From NCBI GenBank assembly GCA_035474375.1, contig DATINJ010000167.1:1-64000 (forward strand): DNA of 64,000 nt, in the 5' to 3' direction. This stretch comes from JANNPJ01 sp035474375 (GTDB lineage Bacteria; Actinomycetota; Actinomycetes; Actinomycetales; Kineosporiaceae). The translations under genes and the position numbers were made by a program. The notes under the pieces were generated by a model. That model worked only from the letters and a program-made list of their open reading frames with translations, did no database searches and was not told the DNA's origin. This document shows positions 24,097-33,015 of this stretch, one piece after another. The number at the start of each line of letters is the position of its first letter. Positions within the stretch are counted from its first letter, which is position 1.

Positions 24097-24169
24097 GGCC
24101 CCGTTGTGTAGCGGCCTAGCACGTCGCCCTCTCAAGGCGGTAGCGCGGGTTCGAATCCCGTCGGGGCTA
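24097..24169 (+). tRNA. tRNA-Glu (CTC)
   Basis: Acceptor GGCCCCG/CGGGGCT (first pair G-U), D stem GTGT/GCAC, anticodon stem TCGCC/GGCGG with loop CTCTCAA (anticodon CTC at 24131-24133), and T arm GCGGG-TTCGAAT-CCCGT are all intact. The discriminator is A. The 3' CCA is not fully encoded. It lies 32 bp after tRNA-Gln. Confidence 0.95.
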
Positions 24170-24179
24170 CCCGAAATGG

Positions 24180-24209
24180 ACGGCCCTCGACCGTAAGGTC
24201 GGGGGCCGT
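24180..24209 (+). terminator. Hairpin after tRNA-Glu
   Basis: A 13-bp stem with one G-U pair (24180-24192/24197-24209, loop GTAA) follows the tRNA by 10 bp. It lacks a clear T tract, so termination may be weak or the hairpin may serve 3' processing. Confidence 0.55.
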
Positions 24210-24290
24210 TGCGGTGTCCGGTACTCTCTGTCGGCCCGCGAGTACAGCCAACACTTGCGGAGCATTTCCTGAACCACGGAGGGGAACGTC

Positions 24291-24746
24291 ATGACGGCGC
24301 AGATCGGCCTATTGGTCCGGGAGTTGCTGGCAGGAGACCTGCAGGCCTACCCGGAGCGGACCGCTGCCCTCGACGAGCCGGGCTGGAACGCCTTCGGTGA
24401 GATCGTCGGAGCGGCCTTCTACTCCGCCGTGGGGCAGCGCTTCGGTTCGAGCCAGGGTGAGGGCGAGATCACCAGCTTCGTCGCCGCCGCTGCGGACCCG
24501 TACGCCGGCACGCCGGTCGCCGTGGATGTCTCGGCCGCCGAGGCGCTGGTGCGTTCGGTGCTCGGAGACGAGGCCACCGTGGGAGCCGTGCTCGACCAGC
24601 TCGACGAGCCCGACCTGGCCCGGATCGAGCTGGTGCTGCTGCGCAAGCTGCTCGATGACGGCGGCCCGGACGGCCAATCGGTGGAGACCCTGGTCTCCTC
24701 CGCGCAGAACGAGGCGGCCCAGTTCAGCGGCGAGGCCGGGAACTGA
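24291..24746 (+). CDS. Hypothetical protein, 151 aa
   Basis: The start ATG has GAGGGGAA 5-6 bp ahead. The protein is acidic and mostly helical (LVRELLAGDLQAYPERTAALD, VSAAEALVRSVLGD, LARIELVLLRKLLDDGG), soluble, and without known motifs. I do not recognise the family. Its last 23 bp overlap the convergent MerR gene. Confidence 0.65.
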   Translation: MTAQIGLLVRELLAGDLQAYPERTAALDEPGWNAFGEIVGAAFYSAVGQRFGSSQGEGEITSFVAAAADPYAGTPVAVDVSAAEALVRSVLGDEATVGAVLDQLDEPDLARIELVLLRKLLDDGGPDGQSVETLVSSAQNEAAQFSGEAGN

Positions 24747-25356
24747 AGACATGTTGCTGCGCCAGCCGGCGCAGCGCGATCAGCACCGGTTCGTACATCA
24801 CCGTTCCGATCACCACGGTGCGAAGGGTCTCGGCCGCTGACTCGCTTGGCAGGCCGATGACTTCGGCCTCGGCGACGGTGAGCGCCGCCCCGGCATAGGT
24901 CCGGAGGGTGGCCTCGCCCGGCGTGAGCTCGACCATCTCCAGTGCGGCCAGGGCGCTCTCCAGCTCACGCAGCGCCGCCGACTGCGGATTCACCTGCCAG
25001 CCCAGCGTGGCGATGGCCGCCAGCGCCCGTTCCGGCGGCGGGGCGCCGGCCACCGGGCGGGCGGACAGCGCCCGGTGCGTGGTGGCGACCGCCCGACCCA
25101 ACCGCTCGTCCGGGTCGTCGTCCGGGTCGTCCGCTGGCGCGTCCAGGGCCCCGAGCAGCTCGCTGACCGTCGTGATCGAGAGCCGCCCAACCTCCACCAG
25201 GGCGCGGATCAGTCGCAACCGCTCGACATGGGCGCGGTCGTACTCGGCCTGAGTGGCGCTGATCGCCGTTCCCGACGGAAGCAGCCCTTCCCGGATGTAG
25301 TACTTGATCGTGGGCACCGTGAGTCCCGTGATTCGGGACAATTCTGAGATTCGCAT
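24724..25356 (-). CDS. MerR-family transcriptional regulator
   Basis: The 210-aa protein opens with the MerR winged helix (MRISELSRITGLTVPTIKYY, IREGLLPSGT, YDRAHVERLRLIRALVEVG). A 130-residue C-terminal region without Cys metal motifs follows, so an organic ligand or none is likely. No ribosome binding site precedes the ATG. A 16-bp-arm palindrome directly upstream (25362-25404) lies between it and the divergent membrane-protein gene. That gene is the obvious target, together with autoregulation. Confidence 0.88.
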   Translation of the reverse strand: MRISELSRITGLTVPTIKYYIREGLLPSGTAISATQAEYDRAHVERLRLIRALVEVGRLSITTVSELLGALDAPADDPDDDPDERLGRAVATTHRALSARPVAGAPPPERALAAIATLGWQVNPQSAALRELESALAALEMVELTPGEATLRTYAGAALTVAEAEVIGLPSESAAETLRTVVIGTVMYEPVLIALRRLAQQHVFSSRPRR

Positions 25357-25361
25357 TTGAC

Positions 25362-25404
25362 TTGGACAGTAACACTATCCAGACTGGCTAGTGTTACTAT
25401 CCAA
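25362..25404. promoter_or_regulatory. MerR-type operator between the divergent genes
   Basis: Arms TTGGACAGTAACACTA (25362-25377) and TAGTGTTACTATCCAA (25389-25404) are inverted repeats with one mismatch and an 11-bp centre. The right arm abuts the AAGGAGG of the membrane gene. Length and position fit a MerR dimer site. The individual -10/-35 boxes could not be fixed. Confidence 0.75.
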
Positions 25405-25416
25405 GGAGGTCGTTCC

Positions 25417-25866
25417 ATGTTCGCGCAGCTGTCCGACGTCTCGCAGGCGGCAACCATCACCCTCTCCGCGTCGTCGAAGAGCACCGCCGGCATTCTGCTG
25501 ATCACGATCGTCGGGATCGCCTACGGCGGCACGTTCCTGCTTCGGGTGGTCGGCGGCAAGGTGCCGGTCACCGATTTTCAGAAGGCGTACTTCCGGGCCG
25601 GGCACGCCCATGCCGGGGTGCTGGTGATTCTCGGCCTGCTGGCCACCATCCTGGTCGACAGCACCGACCTGGACGGCGCCCTGCGGATGGTGGCCCGGGA
25701 CGGCGTCCCACTGGCGGCGATCCTGATCTCGGCCGGCTTCTTCGGCGCCGCCATCGGTCCCGACCGAACCTCCCCGAACCGTTTGATCGCGTTGATCTGG
25801 TTGGGCGCCTTGTCGCTCACCGCGGGGGTATTGACGCTCGGGATCGGTCTGCTGACCGCCAGCTGA
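25417..25866 (+). CDS. Four-helix membrane protein, MerR-controlled
   Basis: The ATG at 25417 has AAGGAGG 7 bp ahead and gives 149 residues; the frame is open 60 bp further upstream but that part is the operator. Four hydrophobic segments are seen (about 24-45, 65-82, 95-112, 122-144). Between helices 1 and 2 is KAYFRAGHAHAGVLVIL, whose two His and Arg near the membrane might bind a ligand or metal. The family is not recognised. The shared operator with MerR suggests expression in response to the MerR signal. Confidence 0.75.
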   Translation: MFAQLSDVSQAATITLSASSKSTAGILLITIVGIAYGGTFLLRVVGGKVPVTDFQKAYFRAGHAHAGVLVILGLLATILVDSTDLDGALRMVARDGVPLAAILISAGFFGAAIGPDRTSPNRLIALIWLGALSLTAGVLTLGIGLLTAS

Positions 25867-25932
25867 GGCGCTTTGTCATATGACACGCCTTTTGGGTCGG
25901 ATGTTTTGAGCCGAGCGTCGGAGTAGGCGCTT

Positions 25933-26658
25933 TCAGGCCGGAGTGTTGGTTCGGGCCAGGACGTCGGTCAGCCGACCGGCGGCGGCCACCACCGCGGCCG
26001 CGTGCTGGCGGCCGGGCTGACGGGTGAAACGCTCGATCGGCCCGGAGATCGAGACCGCCGCGACCACCCGCCCGGACGGTCCGCGGACCGGCGCAGACAC
26101 CGAGGCGACGCCGGCCTCGCGCTCGGCAATGCTCTGCGCCCAACCGCGGCGGCGGACGGCGGAGAGCGTGGTGGCGGTGAAGCGAGCCCCGTTCAGCCCA
26201 CGGTGCAAGCGATCCGGCTCCTCCCAGGCGAGCAGGGTTTGCGCGGCCGAACCGGCCAGCATGCTGAGCGCCGACCCGACCGGGATGGAATCGCGCAGGC
26301 CCACCGGCCTTTCAGCGGCAGCCACGCAGACCCGCTGATCACCTTGGCGGCGGAACAGCTGGGCGCTCTCGCCGGTGTGATCGCGCAGCGAGGTCAGCAC
26401 CGGCCCGGCGGCGGCCAGCAGCCGGTCCTCGCCGGCCGCGGCGGCCAGCTCGGCCAGCCGCGGGCCGAGGACGAAACGCCCCTGCAGGTCTCGTCCAACG
26501 AGCCGATGGTGCTCCAGGGCGACCGCCAGGCGGTGCGCGGTCGGCCGAGCCAGCCCGGTGGCGATCACTAATTGGGCCAGTGTTGCCGGGCCCGCTTCGA
26601 GGGCACCAAGCAGCACGGCTGCCTTGTCCAGCACGCCGACTCCGCTACTCTTGTCCAT
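25933..26658 (-). CDS. IclR-family regulator of leuCD (LtbR/NdgR-type)
   Basis: The 241-aa protein has an N-terminal winged HTH (VLDKAAVLLGALEAGPATLA, TGLARPTAHRLAVALEHHRL) and the IclR effector domain (about 75-235). It is divergent from leuCD. This arrangement is conserved: LtbR of Corynebacterium and NdgR of Streptomyces sit in the same place and control leuCD and other amino-acid genes. The start ATG at 26658 follows a leaderless-type promoter. An antisense frame of 771 codons runs through this gene into leuC; only this part is real. Confidence 0.88.
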   Translation of the reverse strand: MDKSSGVGVLDKAAVLLGALEAGPATLAQLVIATGLARPTAHRLAVALEHHRLVGRDLQGRFVLGPRLAELAAAAGEDRLLAAAGPVLTSLRDHTGESAQLFRRQGDQRVCVAAAERPVGLRDSIPVGSALSMLAGSAAQTLLAWEEPDRLHRGLNGARFTATTLSAVRRRGWAQSIAEREAGVASVSAPVRGPSGRVVAAVSISGPIERFTRQPGRQHAAAVVAAAGRLTDVLARTNTPA

Positions 26659-26693
26659 GGAGCGATATTGGCGTCTCATCAAGCGAGACGCAA
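26659..26693 (-). promoter_or_regulatory. Promoter and palindromic operator of iclR/leuC
   Basis: On the minus strand TTGCGT (26688-26693), a 17-bp spacer and CAATAT (26665-26670) lie 6 bp ahead of the ATG, so the transcript is probably leaderless. The perfect palindrome GCGTCTC-N7-GAGACGC (26671-26677/26685-26691) fills the spacer and touches the -35, fitting autorepression and leuC control. Confidence 0.65.
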
Positions 26694-26748
26694 GCGCAAC
26701 CACAAATCCGGGTAGAACCGGGGTGAATTCGGATGGAGGATGATCAAC

Positions 26749-28164
<1,416 letters not shown>

Positions 28165-28174
28165 GGAGTTTCTG

Positions 28175-28771
28175 ATGGACAAGTTCAGCGCACACACCGG
28201 GATCGGCGTCCCGCTGCGTCGGTCCAACGTGGACACCGACCAAATCATCCCCGCCGTCTACCTGAAGCGGGTGACCCGGACCGGATTCGAGGACGGGCTG
28301 TTCTCCGCCTGGCGCAACGACCCGGAGTTCATCCTCAACCGCCCGCCGTACGACAAGGGTTCGGTCCTGGTGGCCGGACCGGACTTCGGCACCGGCTCCT
28401 CCCGCGAGCACGCCGTCTGGGCGCTCAACGATTACGGGTTCCGGGTGGTGCTCTCGTCCCGGTTCGCCGACATCTTCCGGGGAAACGCAGGCAAGCAGGG
28501 ACTGCTCGCCGCCGCCGTCGCTCAGGAGGACATCGAGCGGATCTGGGTGGCGCTGGAAAGCCGCCCGGGGACCGAGGTGACGGTCGATTTGGCGGCCCGA
28601 ACGGCGTCCTGCGAGGACCTCACGGTGCCTTTCGAGGTGGACGACTACACCCGCTGGCGGCTCCTGGAGGGTCTCGACGACATCGGACTGACCCTCCGAC
28701 ACGTCGATCAGGTGGGTGATTTCGAGAACATGCGACCAAAATGGTTGCCGACCACTCTGCCCGCTCGCTGA
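28175..28771 (+). CDS. leuD: 3-isopropylmalate dehydratase small subunit
   Basis: This is the 198-aa swivel-domain partner of LeuC. Family motifs are SNVDTDQIIPAVYLKRV, GPDFGTGSSREHAVWALNDYG, SSRFADIFRGNAGKQGLL and DDYTRWRLLEGLDDIGLTL. The ATG at 28175 has AAGGAG at 7-8 bp. It shares a transcript with leuC and is followed by a strong terminator 83 bp downstream. Confidence 0.96.
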   Translation: MDKFSAHTGIGVPLRRSNVDTDQIIPAVYLKRVTRTGFEDGLFSAWRNDPEFILNRPPYDKGSVLVAGPDFGTGSSREHAVWALNDYGFRVVLSSRFADIFRGNAGKQGLLAAAVAQEDIERIWVALESRPGTEVTVDLAARTASCEDLTVPFEVDDYTRWRLLEGLDDIGLTLRHVDQVGDFENMRPKWLPTTLPAR

Positions 28772-28854
28772 GCCCCCTTCCCGGGCCCCGTCGACGGCGA
28801 AACATAGTGCGAGACAGTCGAAAAGACCGATAGGAACGGACGTCGGTCGGGCTC

Positions 28855-28891
28855 CCAGGGCCCCTCAGAAGCCTCTGAGGGGCCCTGGTTT
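28855..28891 (+). terminator. Terminator after leuCD
   Basis: A perfect 15-bp stem (28855-28869/28874-28888, loop AGCC) is followed by TTT. It separates leuCD from hup. Confidence 0.75.
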
Positions 28892-29002
28892 GCGTTGAGA
28901 CACAACAACAAATCCGCCCATGCGTTGGATTTATGCACGTCAGAGGCCGTACCTTCGTGTGCAATATCGAGTATTCGCTCGATCCGCGCACCGGAGGAAA
29001 CA

Positions 29003-29848
29003 GTGAACAAGGCAGAGATCGTCGAAGCCCTTCAGGATCGCCTGGGCGGCAAGCAGTCCGCAGCCGACGCCCTCGACGCGGTGATTGACACGATCACTCG
29101 CGCCGTCGTGCGCGGCGAAAAGGTCACGATCAGTGGCTTCGGCTCGTTCGAGAAGGCCGTACGGAACGCTCGTACCGGCCGCAACCCGCGCACCGGCGAG
29201 AAGGTCCGGATCAAGAAGACGTCCGTCCCGCGTTTCCGGGCCGGTACCTCTTTCAAGACCTACGTCGCCGACCCCAAGTCGCTTCCCAAGCCGATCATCT
29301 CCGCGACCGGCGTCGTCCGGGCGGCGACCACCCGTGGCGCAGCCACGGCGGCCAAGGCAGCAGCAGCGAGCCGGACCGCCGCCAAGGCAACGGCCACCAA
29401 GGCACCCGCAACTCGGGCTGCCGCGACCAAGACCGCGACCAAGGCCCCCGCCAAGGCGACCGCCACCAAGGCGACCGCCACCAAGGCACCGGCCACCAAG
29501 GCCGCGGCCACGAAGGCACCCGCGACCCGGGCCGCCGCAACCAAGGCCCCCGCCAAGGCAACCCCGGCCAAGGCGACGGCTACGAAGGCCACCGCGACCA
29601 AGGCGCCCGCTGCCAAGGCAACGGCCACCAAGGCCCCGGCCGCCAAGACGGTTGCCACCAAGGCACCCGCCCGCAAGGCTGCGGCCGTGAAGACGGCGGC
29701 GCCGGCCACCAAGGCCGCTGCCACCAAGACCGCCACCAAGGCTCCGGCCAAGACGGCGGCCAAGACCTCCGCGGCACGCACCACGGCCGTCAAGTCCCCG
29801 ACTCCGACGCCGGCGAAGAAGGTCAGCACCCGCCGCACCACCCGCTGA
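29003..29848 (+). CDS. hupB: HU-family nucleoid protein with long Lys/Ala/Pro tail
   Basis: The GTG at 29003 with GGAGGA 6 bp ahead gives 281 residues. Residues 1-94 are the HU DNA-bending domain (MNKAEIVEALQDRLGGKQSA, ISGFGSFEKAVRNARTGRNP). Residues about 110-280 are a basic, disordered tail of TKAPA/ATKA-type repeats, as in mycobacterial HupB (HLP), which compacts DNA and binds it through the tail. This tail is about as long as or longer than in Mycobacterium. The position after leuCD is conserved. Tail repeats are highly repetitive at DNA level too (29390-29790), so length may vary between strains. Confidence 0.95.
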   Translation: MNKAEIVEALQDRLGGKQSAADALDAVIDTITRAVVRGEKVTISGFGSFEKAVRNARTGRNPRTGEKVRIKKTSVPRFRAGTSFKTYVADPKSLPKPIISATGVVRAATTRGAATAAKAAAASRTAAKATATKAPATRAAATKTATKAPAKATATKATATKAPATKAAATKAPATRAAATKAPAKATPAKATATKATATKAPAAKATATKAPAAKTVATKAPARKAAAVKTAAPATKAAATKTATKAPAKTAAKTSAARTTAVKSPTPTPAKKVSTRRTTR

Positions 29849-29883
29849 ATCGCGGCGCTCGGCGCCGCTGATCGCGGCGCACG

Positions 29884-29922
29884 ACGTGGCGGGCCAACCC
29901 TTTGCCGGGTGGCCCGCCACGT
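29884..29922. terminator. Long hairpin between hup and murA
   Basis: Arms 29884-29900 and 29907-29922 pair over 16 bp with one bulged A (loop TTTGCC). There is no T tract on either side, so it may terminate weakly or stabilise the hup mRNA 3' end. Confidence 0.55.
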
Positions 29923-29965
29923 GCACGAATGGTGGCCTACCGCAGAGGTAGGACACCATGGCCCC

Positions 29966-31285
29966 ATGAACGATGTACTCACCGTCCACGGCGGCACCCC
30001 GCTCGTCGGCAGCCTGCAGGTCCGCGGAGCCAAGAACTTCGTCTCCAAGGCCGTGGTCGCCGCCCTGCTCGGGGACGGCCCCAGCGTCCTGTACAACGTT
30101 CCGCGGATCCGTGATGTGGTTGTCGTCACCGGTCTGCTGGAACTGCACGGTGTGATGGTGGACGACGTGCCGGGCCCCGAGGGTGAACTGCGCCTCGACC
30201 CGAGCAACGTGGACCACGCGCACGTCGCGGACATCGACGCGCACGCCGGTGCCAGCCGGATCCCGATCCTGTTCTGCGGACCGTTGCTGCATCGGCTGGG
30301 TGAGGCTTTCATCCCCGATCTCGGTGGCTGCCGGATCGGCGACCGGCCGATCAATTACCACCTCGACGTGCTGCGCCAGTTCGGTGCGGTGGTCGAGAAG
30401 GAGCCGCACGGCATCGCGATCCGGGCGCCGCACCGGCTGCAGGGCGTGAAACTGGAGCTGCCGTACCCGAGCGTCGGAAGCACCGAGCAGGTGCTGCTGA
30501 CTGCCGTTCGGGCAGAGGGAGTCACGGAGCTGCGCAACGCCGCGATCGAGCCGGAGATCATGGATCTGATCGCCGTGCTGCAGAAGATGGGCGCGATCAT
30601 CAGCGTCGACACCGACCGGGTGATCCGGATCGAAGGTGTCGACCGGCTCGGTGGATTCACCCACCGGGCCATGCCGGACCGGATCGAAGCCGCCTCCTGG
30701 GCCTGTGCCGCCTTGGCCACCAAGGGTGACGTCACCGTGCTCGGCGCCCGCCAGCAGGAGATGATGACCTTCCTGAACGTGTTCCGGAAGGTCGGTGGCG
30801 AGCTCGACATCCGCGACGAGGGAATCCGGTTCAGCCATCCGGGTGGCACGTTGAACTCACTGGTCCTGGAGACCGATGTGCACCCGGGGTTCATGACCGA
30901 CTGGCAGCAACCACTGGTGGTGGCGCTGACTCAGGCCAGCGGGCTGTCGATCGTGCACGAGACGGTCTACGAGAACCGGTTCGGCTTCACCCAGGCGTTG
31001 CGGGACATGGGCGCCCAGGTCCAGGTCTACCGGGAGTGCCTGGGCAGCCGCCCGTGCCGGTTCGGACAGCGCAACTTCCAGCACTCGGCGGTGATCTCCG
31101 GGCCGGCCAAGCTGCACGGCGCCGACATCACCGTTCCCGATCTGCGTGGCGGATTCAGCCACCTGATCGCCGCGCTGGCCGCCGAGGGCACCTCGCGGGT
31201 CCGCGGAATCGGCGTCATCGACCGTGGTTACGAGGCCTTCGAGGAGAAGCTCGGCGCGCTCGGCGCCAATTACGAGCGCGGCTAG
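29966..31285 (+). CDS. murA: UDP-N-acetylglucosamine 1-carboxyvinyltransferase
   Basis: MurA transfers enolpyruvate from PEP to UDP-GlcNAc, the first committed step of peptidoglycan synthesis. The 439-aa protein has the N-terminal VRGAKNFVSKAVVAALLG (Lys/Asn of the active site), the active-site cysteine in DLGGCRIGDRPINYHL, and HPGFMTDWQQPLVVALTQ with the catalytic Asp. The variant GAKNFVSK differs from the common GAKNAALP and marks an actinobacterial subgroup. The start ATG 29966 has no ribosome binding site; TAGGAC (29949-29954) is 11 bp ahead, so the leader would be very short. Cys in place of Asp predicts fosfomycin sensitivity for this enzyme. Confidence 0.93.
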   Translation: MNDVLTVHGGTPLVGSLQVRGAKNFVSKAVVAALLGDGPSVLYNVPRIRDVVVVTGLLELHGVMVDDVPGPEGELRLDPSNVDHAHVADIDAHAGASRIPILFCGPLLHRLGEAFIPDLGGCRIGDRPINYHLDVLRQFGAVVEKEPHGIAIRAPHRLQGVKLELPYPSVGSTEQVLLTAVRAEGVTELRNAAIEPEIMDLIAVLQKMGAIISVDTDRVIRIEGVDRLGGFTHRAMPDRIEAASWACAALATKGDVTVLGARQQEMMTFLNVFRKVGGELDIRDEGIRFSHPGGTLNSLVLETDVHPGFMTDWQQPLVVALTQASGLSIVHETVYENRFGFTQALRDMGAQVQVYRECLGSRPCRFGQRNFQHSAVISGPAKLHGADITVPDLRGGFSHLIAALAAEGTSRVRGIGVIDRGYEAFEEKLGALGANYERG

Positions 31286-31305
31286 TCTCGCCGGCTTCGA
31301 ACGGG

Positions 31306-31518
31306 TCAGTCTCTGAGAGTGCTGCCGATCGTGCCGAGCGTGAGGCCGGTGATGGTGCCATCGGCGGCCTGCTCCACGGTCAGGCGCTGACCCGGGCGAA
31401 GGTGGCGAAGGCCGCTGAGCCGCAGGGCGGCTACCTCGAACGGCAGCACGACGCCCTGGTCAGTCAGGACAGAGCCGGCGCCGGACTCCGGGTCATAACG
31501 GTAAACGGTGGCCTGCAC
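31306..31518 (-). CDS. Small conserved protein, 70 aa (cold-shock-like pattern)
   Basis: The protein (MQATVYRYDPESGAGSVLTD, QGVVLPFEVAALRLSGLRHL, RPGQRLTVEQ) resembles a small OB-type beta barrel with a cold-shock-like layout. It lacks the RNP motifs of true Csp proteins. It lies 27 bp downstream of cofC on the same strand, and its GTG start falls within a strong hairpin that fills the gap. Function is unknown; genes of this kind beside cofC/fbiD are common in actinobacteria as far as I recall. Confidence 0.65.
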   Translation of the reverse strand: MQATVYRYDPESGAGSVLTDQGVVLPFEVAALRLSGLRHLRPGQRLTVEQAADGTITGLTLGTIGSTLRD

Positions 31519-31545
31519 GGCGCTCAGCGTAGCGCTGAGCGCCGT
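31517..31545. repeat. 13-bp-arm hairpin in the cofC-orf70 junction
   Basis: ACGGCGCTCAGCG (31517-31529) and CGCTGAGCGCCGT (31533-31545) pair perfectly around TAG. The hairpin starts right after the cofC stop and includes the GTG start of the next gene, so it could hide that start or protect the cofC message. No T tract follows. Confidence 0.8.
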
Positions 31546-32223
31546 TCAGACGGTGATTTCGGCCAGTGCGGCTGCGGTGCGAGGGCCGACCCCGAATTCG
31601 ATCGCCGTCCGCAGGTCTGCCGGGGTGTCGACATCCCGGCGCAACCGCGGCAGGTCGGCCTCCAACCGGAAGGCGCCGGCGGCCTGGTGCGCGCTCGCGG
31701 ACGCCGGACCGAACGACGGGCGCATCGCGGCCGGAGTGAGCGCGGTCAGCAACACGGTGCCGGTGCCCTCGGCGTCCGGGATGAAGACCATGGCCGGCGG
31801 GACCGTTCGGCCATCGCCGGCCCGGGTCAGCAGGTCGCCGGAGAGTTCGAGCGCTGTCTCCAGGTCACCGGTCCGCAGCGCCGGTAGATCGCCGAGCAGT
31901 ACCGCGCAGCGGCCGAGGATGGCGGCAAGTCCGTCGGTGACCGCGGGCAACAACCCGGCGCCGGGGGAGGACTCGGCTTGGACCCGGGCTCCGGCCGCGG
32001 CGGCTGCGGCGGCCAGGTCGGGGTCGGGGGTGACCACCAGGACGGCGTCCACCCGGTCGACGGCCAGGACGGCGGTCAGGCAGTCCAGCGCGATCGCGGT
32101 GGCCAGCGCCGCCGGGGCACCGAGCCGTGACTTCGCCCCGGGGCCGCCCTTAAGTGGGAGGATCACAGTCCAGCCCGTCGCCGGCTCGGCGATGCTCGAC
32201 AAGGTTGCTTCTGGAGTGGGCAT
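31546..32223 (-). CDS. cofC: 2-phospho-L-lactate/phosphoenolpyruvate guanylyltransferase (F420 synthesis)
   Basis: CofC (FbiD in mycobacteria) activates PEP or 2-phospholactate with GTP for coenzyme F420. The 225-aa protein has the nucleotidyltransferase start WTVILPLKGGPGAKSRLG, the core CAVLLGDLPALRTGDLETAL and LRRDVDTPADLRTAIEFGVG. Thr/Leu-rich GTGTVLLTALTP binds the guanylyl product in the family. Its position beside gpsA/plsC and near murA matches the mycobacterial fbiD locus. Substrate choice between PEP and 2-phospholactate cannot be read from sequence. The start ATG is 3 bp from an in-frame-unrelated ATG of the divergent plsC region. Confidence 0.9.
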   Translation of the reverse strand: MPTPEATLSSIAEPATGWTVILPLKGGPGAKSRLGAPAALATAIALDCLTAVLAVDRVDAVLVVTPDPDLAAAAAAAGARVQAESSPGAGLLPAVTDGLAAILGRCAVLLGDLPALRTGDLETALELSGDLLTRAGDGRTVPPAMVFIPDAEGTGTVLLTALTPAAMRPSFGPASASAHQAAGAFRLEADLPRLRRDVDTPADLRTAIEFGVGPRTAAALAEITV

Positions 32224-32262
32224 TCGATGATGTCCCCGGTTCGATCGGAAGGTGGGACTTAC

Positions 32263-33015
32263 GTGGCGCGGCGCAAGATCGGGCCGTGGTACCGATTGGC
32301 CGTGATCGTGCTACGACCCTTGATGATGTTCTTGACCAGGAGGAACTGGCGAGGGGCGGAGAATCTTCCGGTCGGCGTCGGTTTTGTCGCAGTGGTCAAT
32401 CACATCTCTCATGTCGATCCCTTCACGTTCGGCCACTTCATGTACGACAACGGGTATCTGCCGCGGTTCCTCACCAAGGAGACCGTGTTCAGAGTGCCGT
32501 TCATCGGCCGAGTGGTCTCCGGTGCGCAACAGATCCCGGTCTACCGGGAGACTGCGGACGCCGCGGCGTCCTATTCCGCAGCGGTGGATGCCGTTCGACG
32601 CGGCGAATGTGTGGCGATCTACCCGGAAGGAACTCTGACGCGTGACCCTGATCTTTGGCCGATGCGAGGAAAGACCGGAGCGGCTCGAATCGCTCTGGCC
32701 ACCGGCTGCCCGGTCGTCCCGGTGGCCCAGTGGGGGGCGCAGCGGATCCTTCCGCCGTACCACCACTGGCCCCGACTACTGCCCCGGCACGAAGTACACG
32801 TCTGGGCCGGCCGGCCCGTTGACCTCACCCGGTTCGGCGGTGTCGAGGTGAGCGCCGAAGTGCTGAGCGAGGCCACCGAGCAAGTGATGACCGACCTGAC
32901 CGGGCTGCTGGAGGAGATCCGCGGCACGGCCGCGCCGGCGAAACGCTGGGACCCACGCGCCGCCGGACAACCGGTGATCGGCAACCCGAACCGGTTCAAG
33001 GGGGGTCGCTCATGA
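32263..33015 (+). CDS. plsC: 1-acyl-sn-glycerol-3-phosphate acyltransferase
   Basis: PlsC acylates lysophosphatidate to phosphatidate at the membrane. Motifs: NHISHVDPF (HX4D catalytic site), FRVPFIGRVV, YPEGTLTRDPDLWPMRGKTG (EGT site) and CPVVPVAQWG. I favour GTG 32263 (250 aa, GGAAGG 10 bp ahead); ATG 32227 would add 12 residues. It overlaps gpsA by 4 bp (ATGA), linking acylation with supply of glycerol-3-phosphate. It is divergent from cofC. Confidence 0.92.
   Translation: MARRKIGPWYRLAVIVLRPLMMFLTRRNWRGAENLPVGVGFVAVVNHISHVDPFTFGHFMYDNGYLPRFLTKETVFRVPFIGRVVSGAQQIPVYRETADAAASYSAAVDAVRRGECVAIYPEGTLTRDPDLWPMRGKTGAARIALATGCPVVPVAQWGAQRILPPYHHWPRLLPRHEVHVWAGRPVDLTRFGGVEVSAEVLSEATEQVMTDLTGLLEEIRGTAAPAKRWDPRAAGQPVIGNPNRFKGGRS

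Noticed and set aside
28940..30838. 632-codon antisense frame over hup and murA
   Set aside because: Its Gly/Arg/Leu repeats are the complement of the hup tail repeats.
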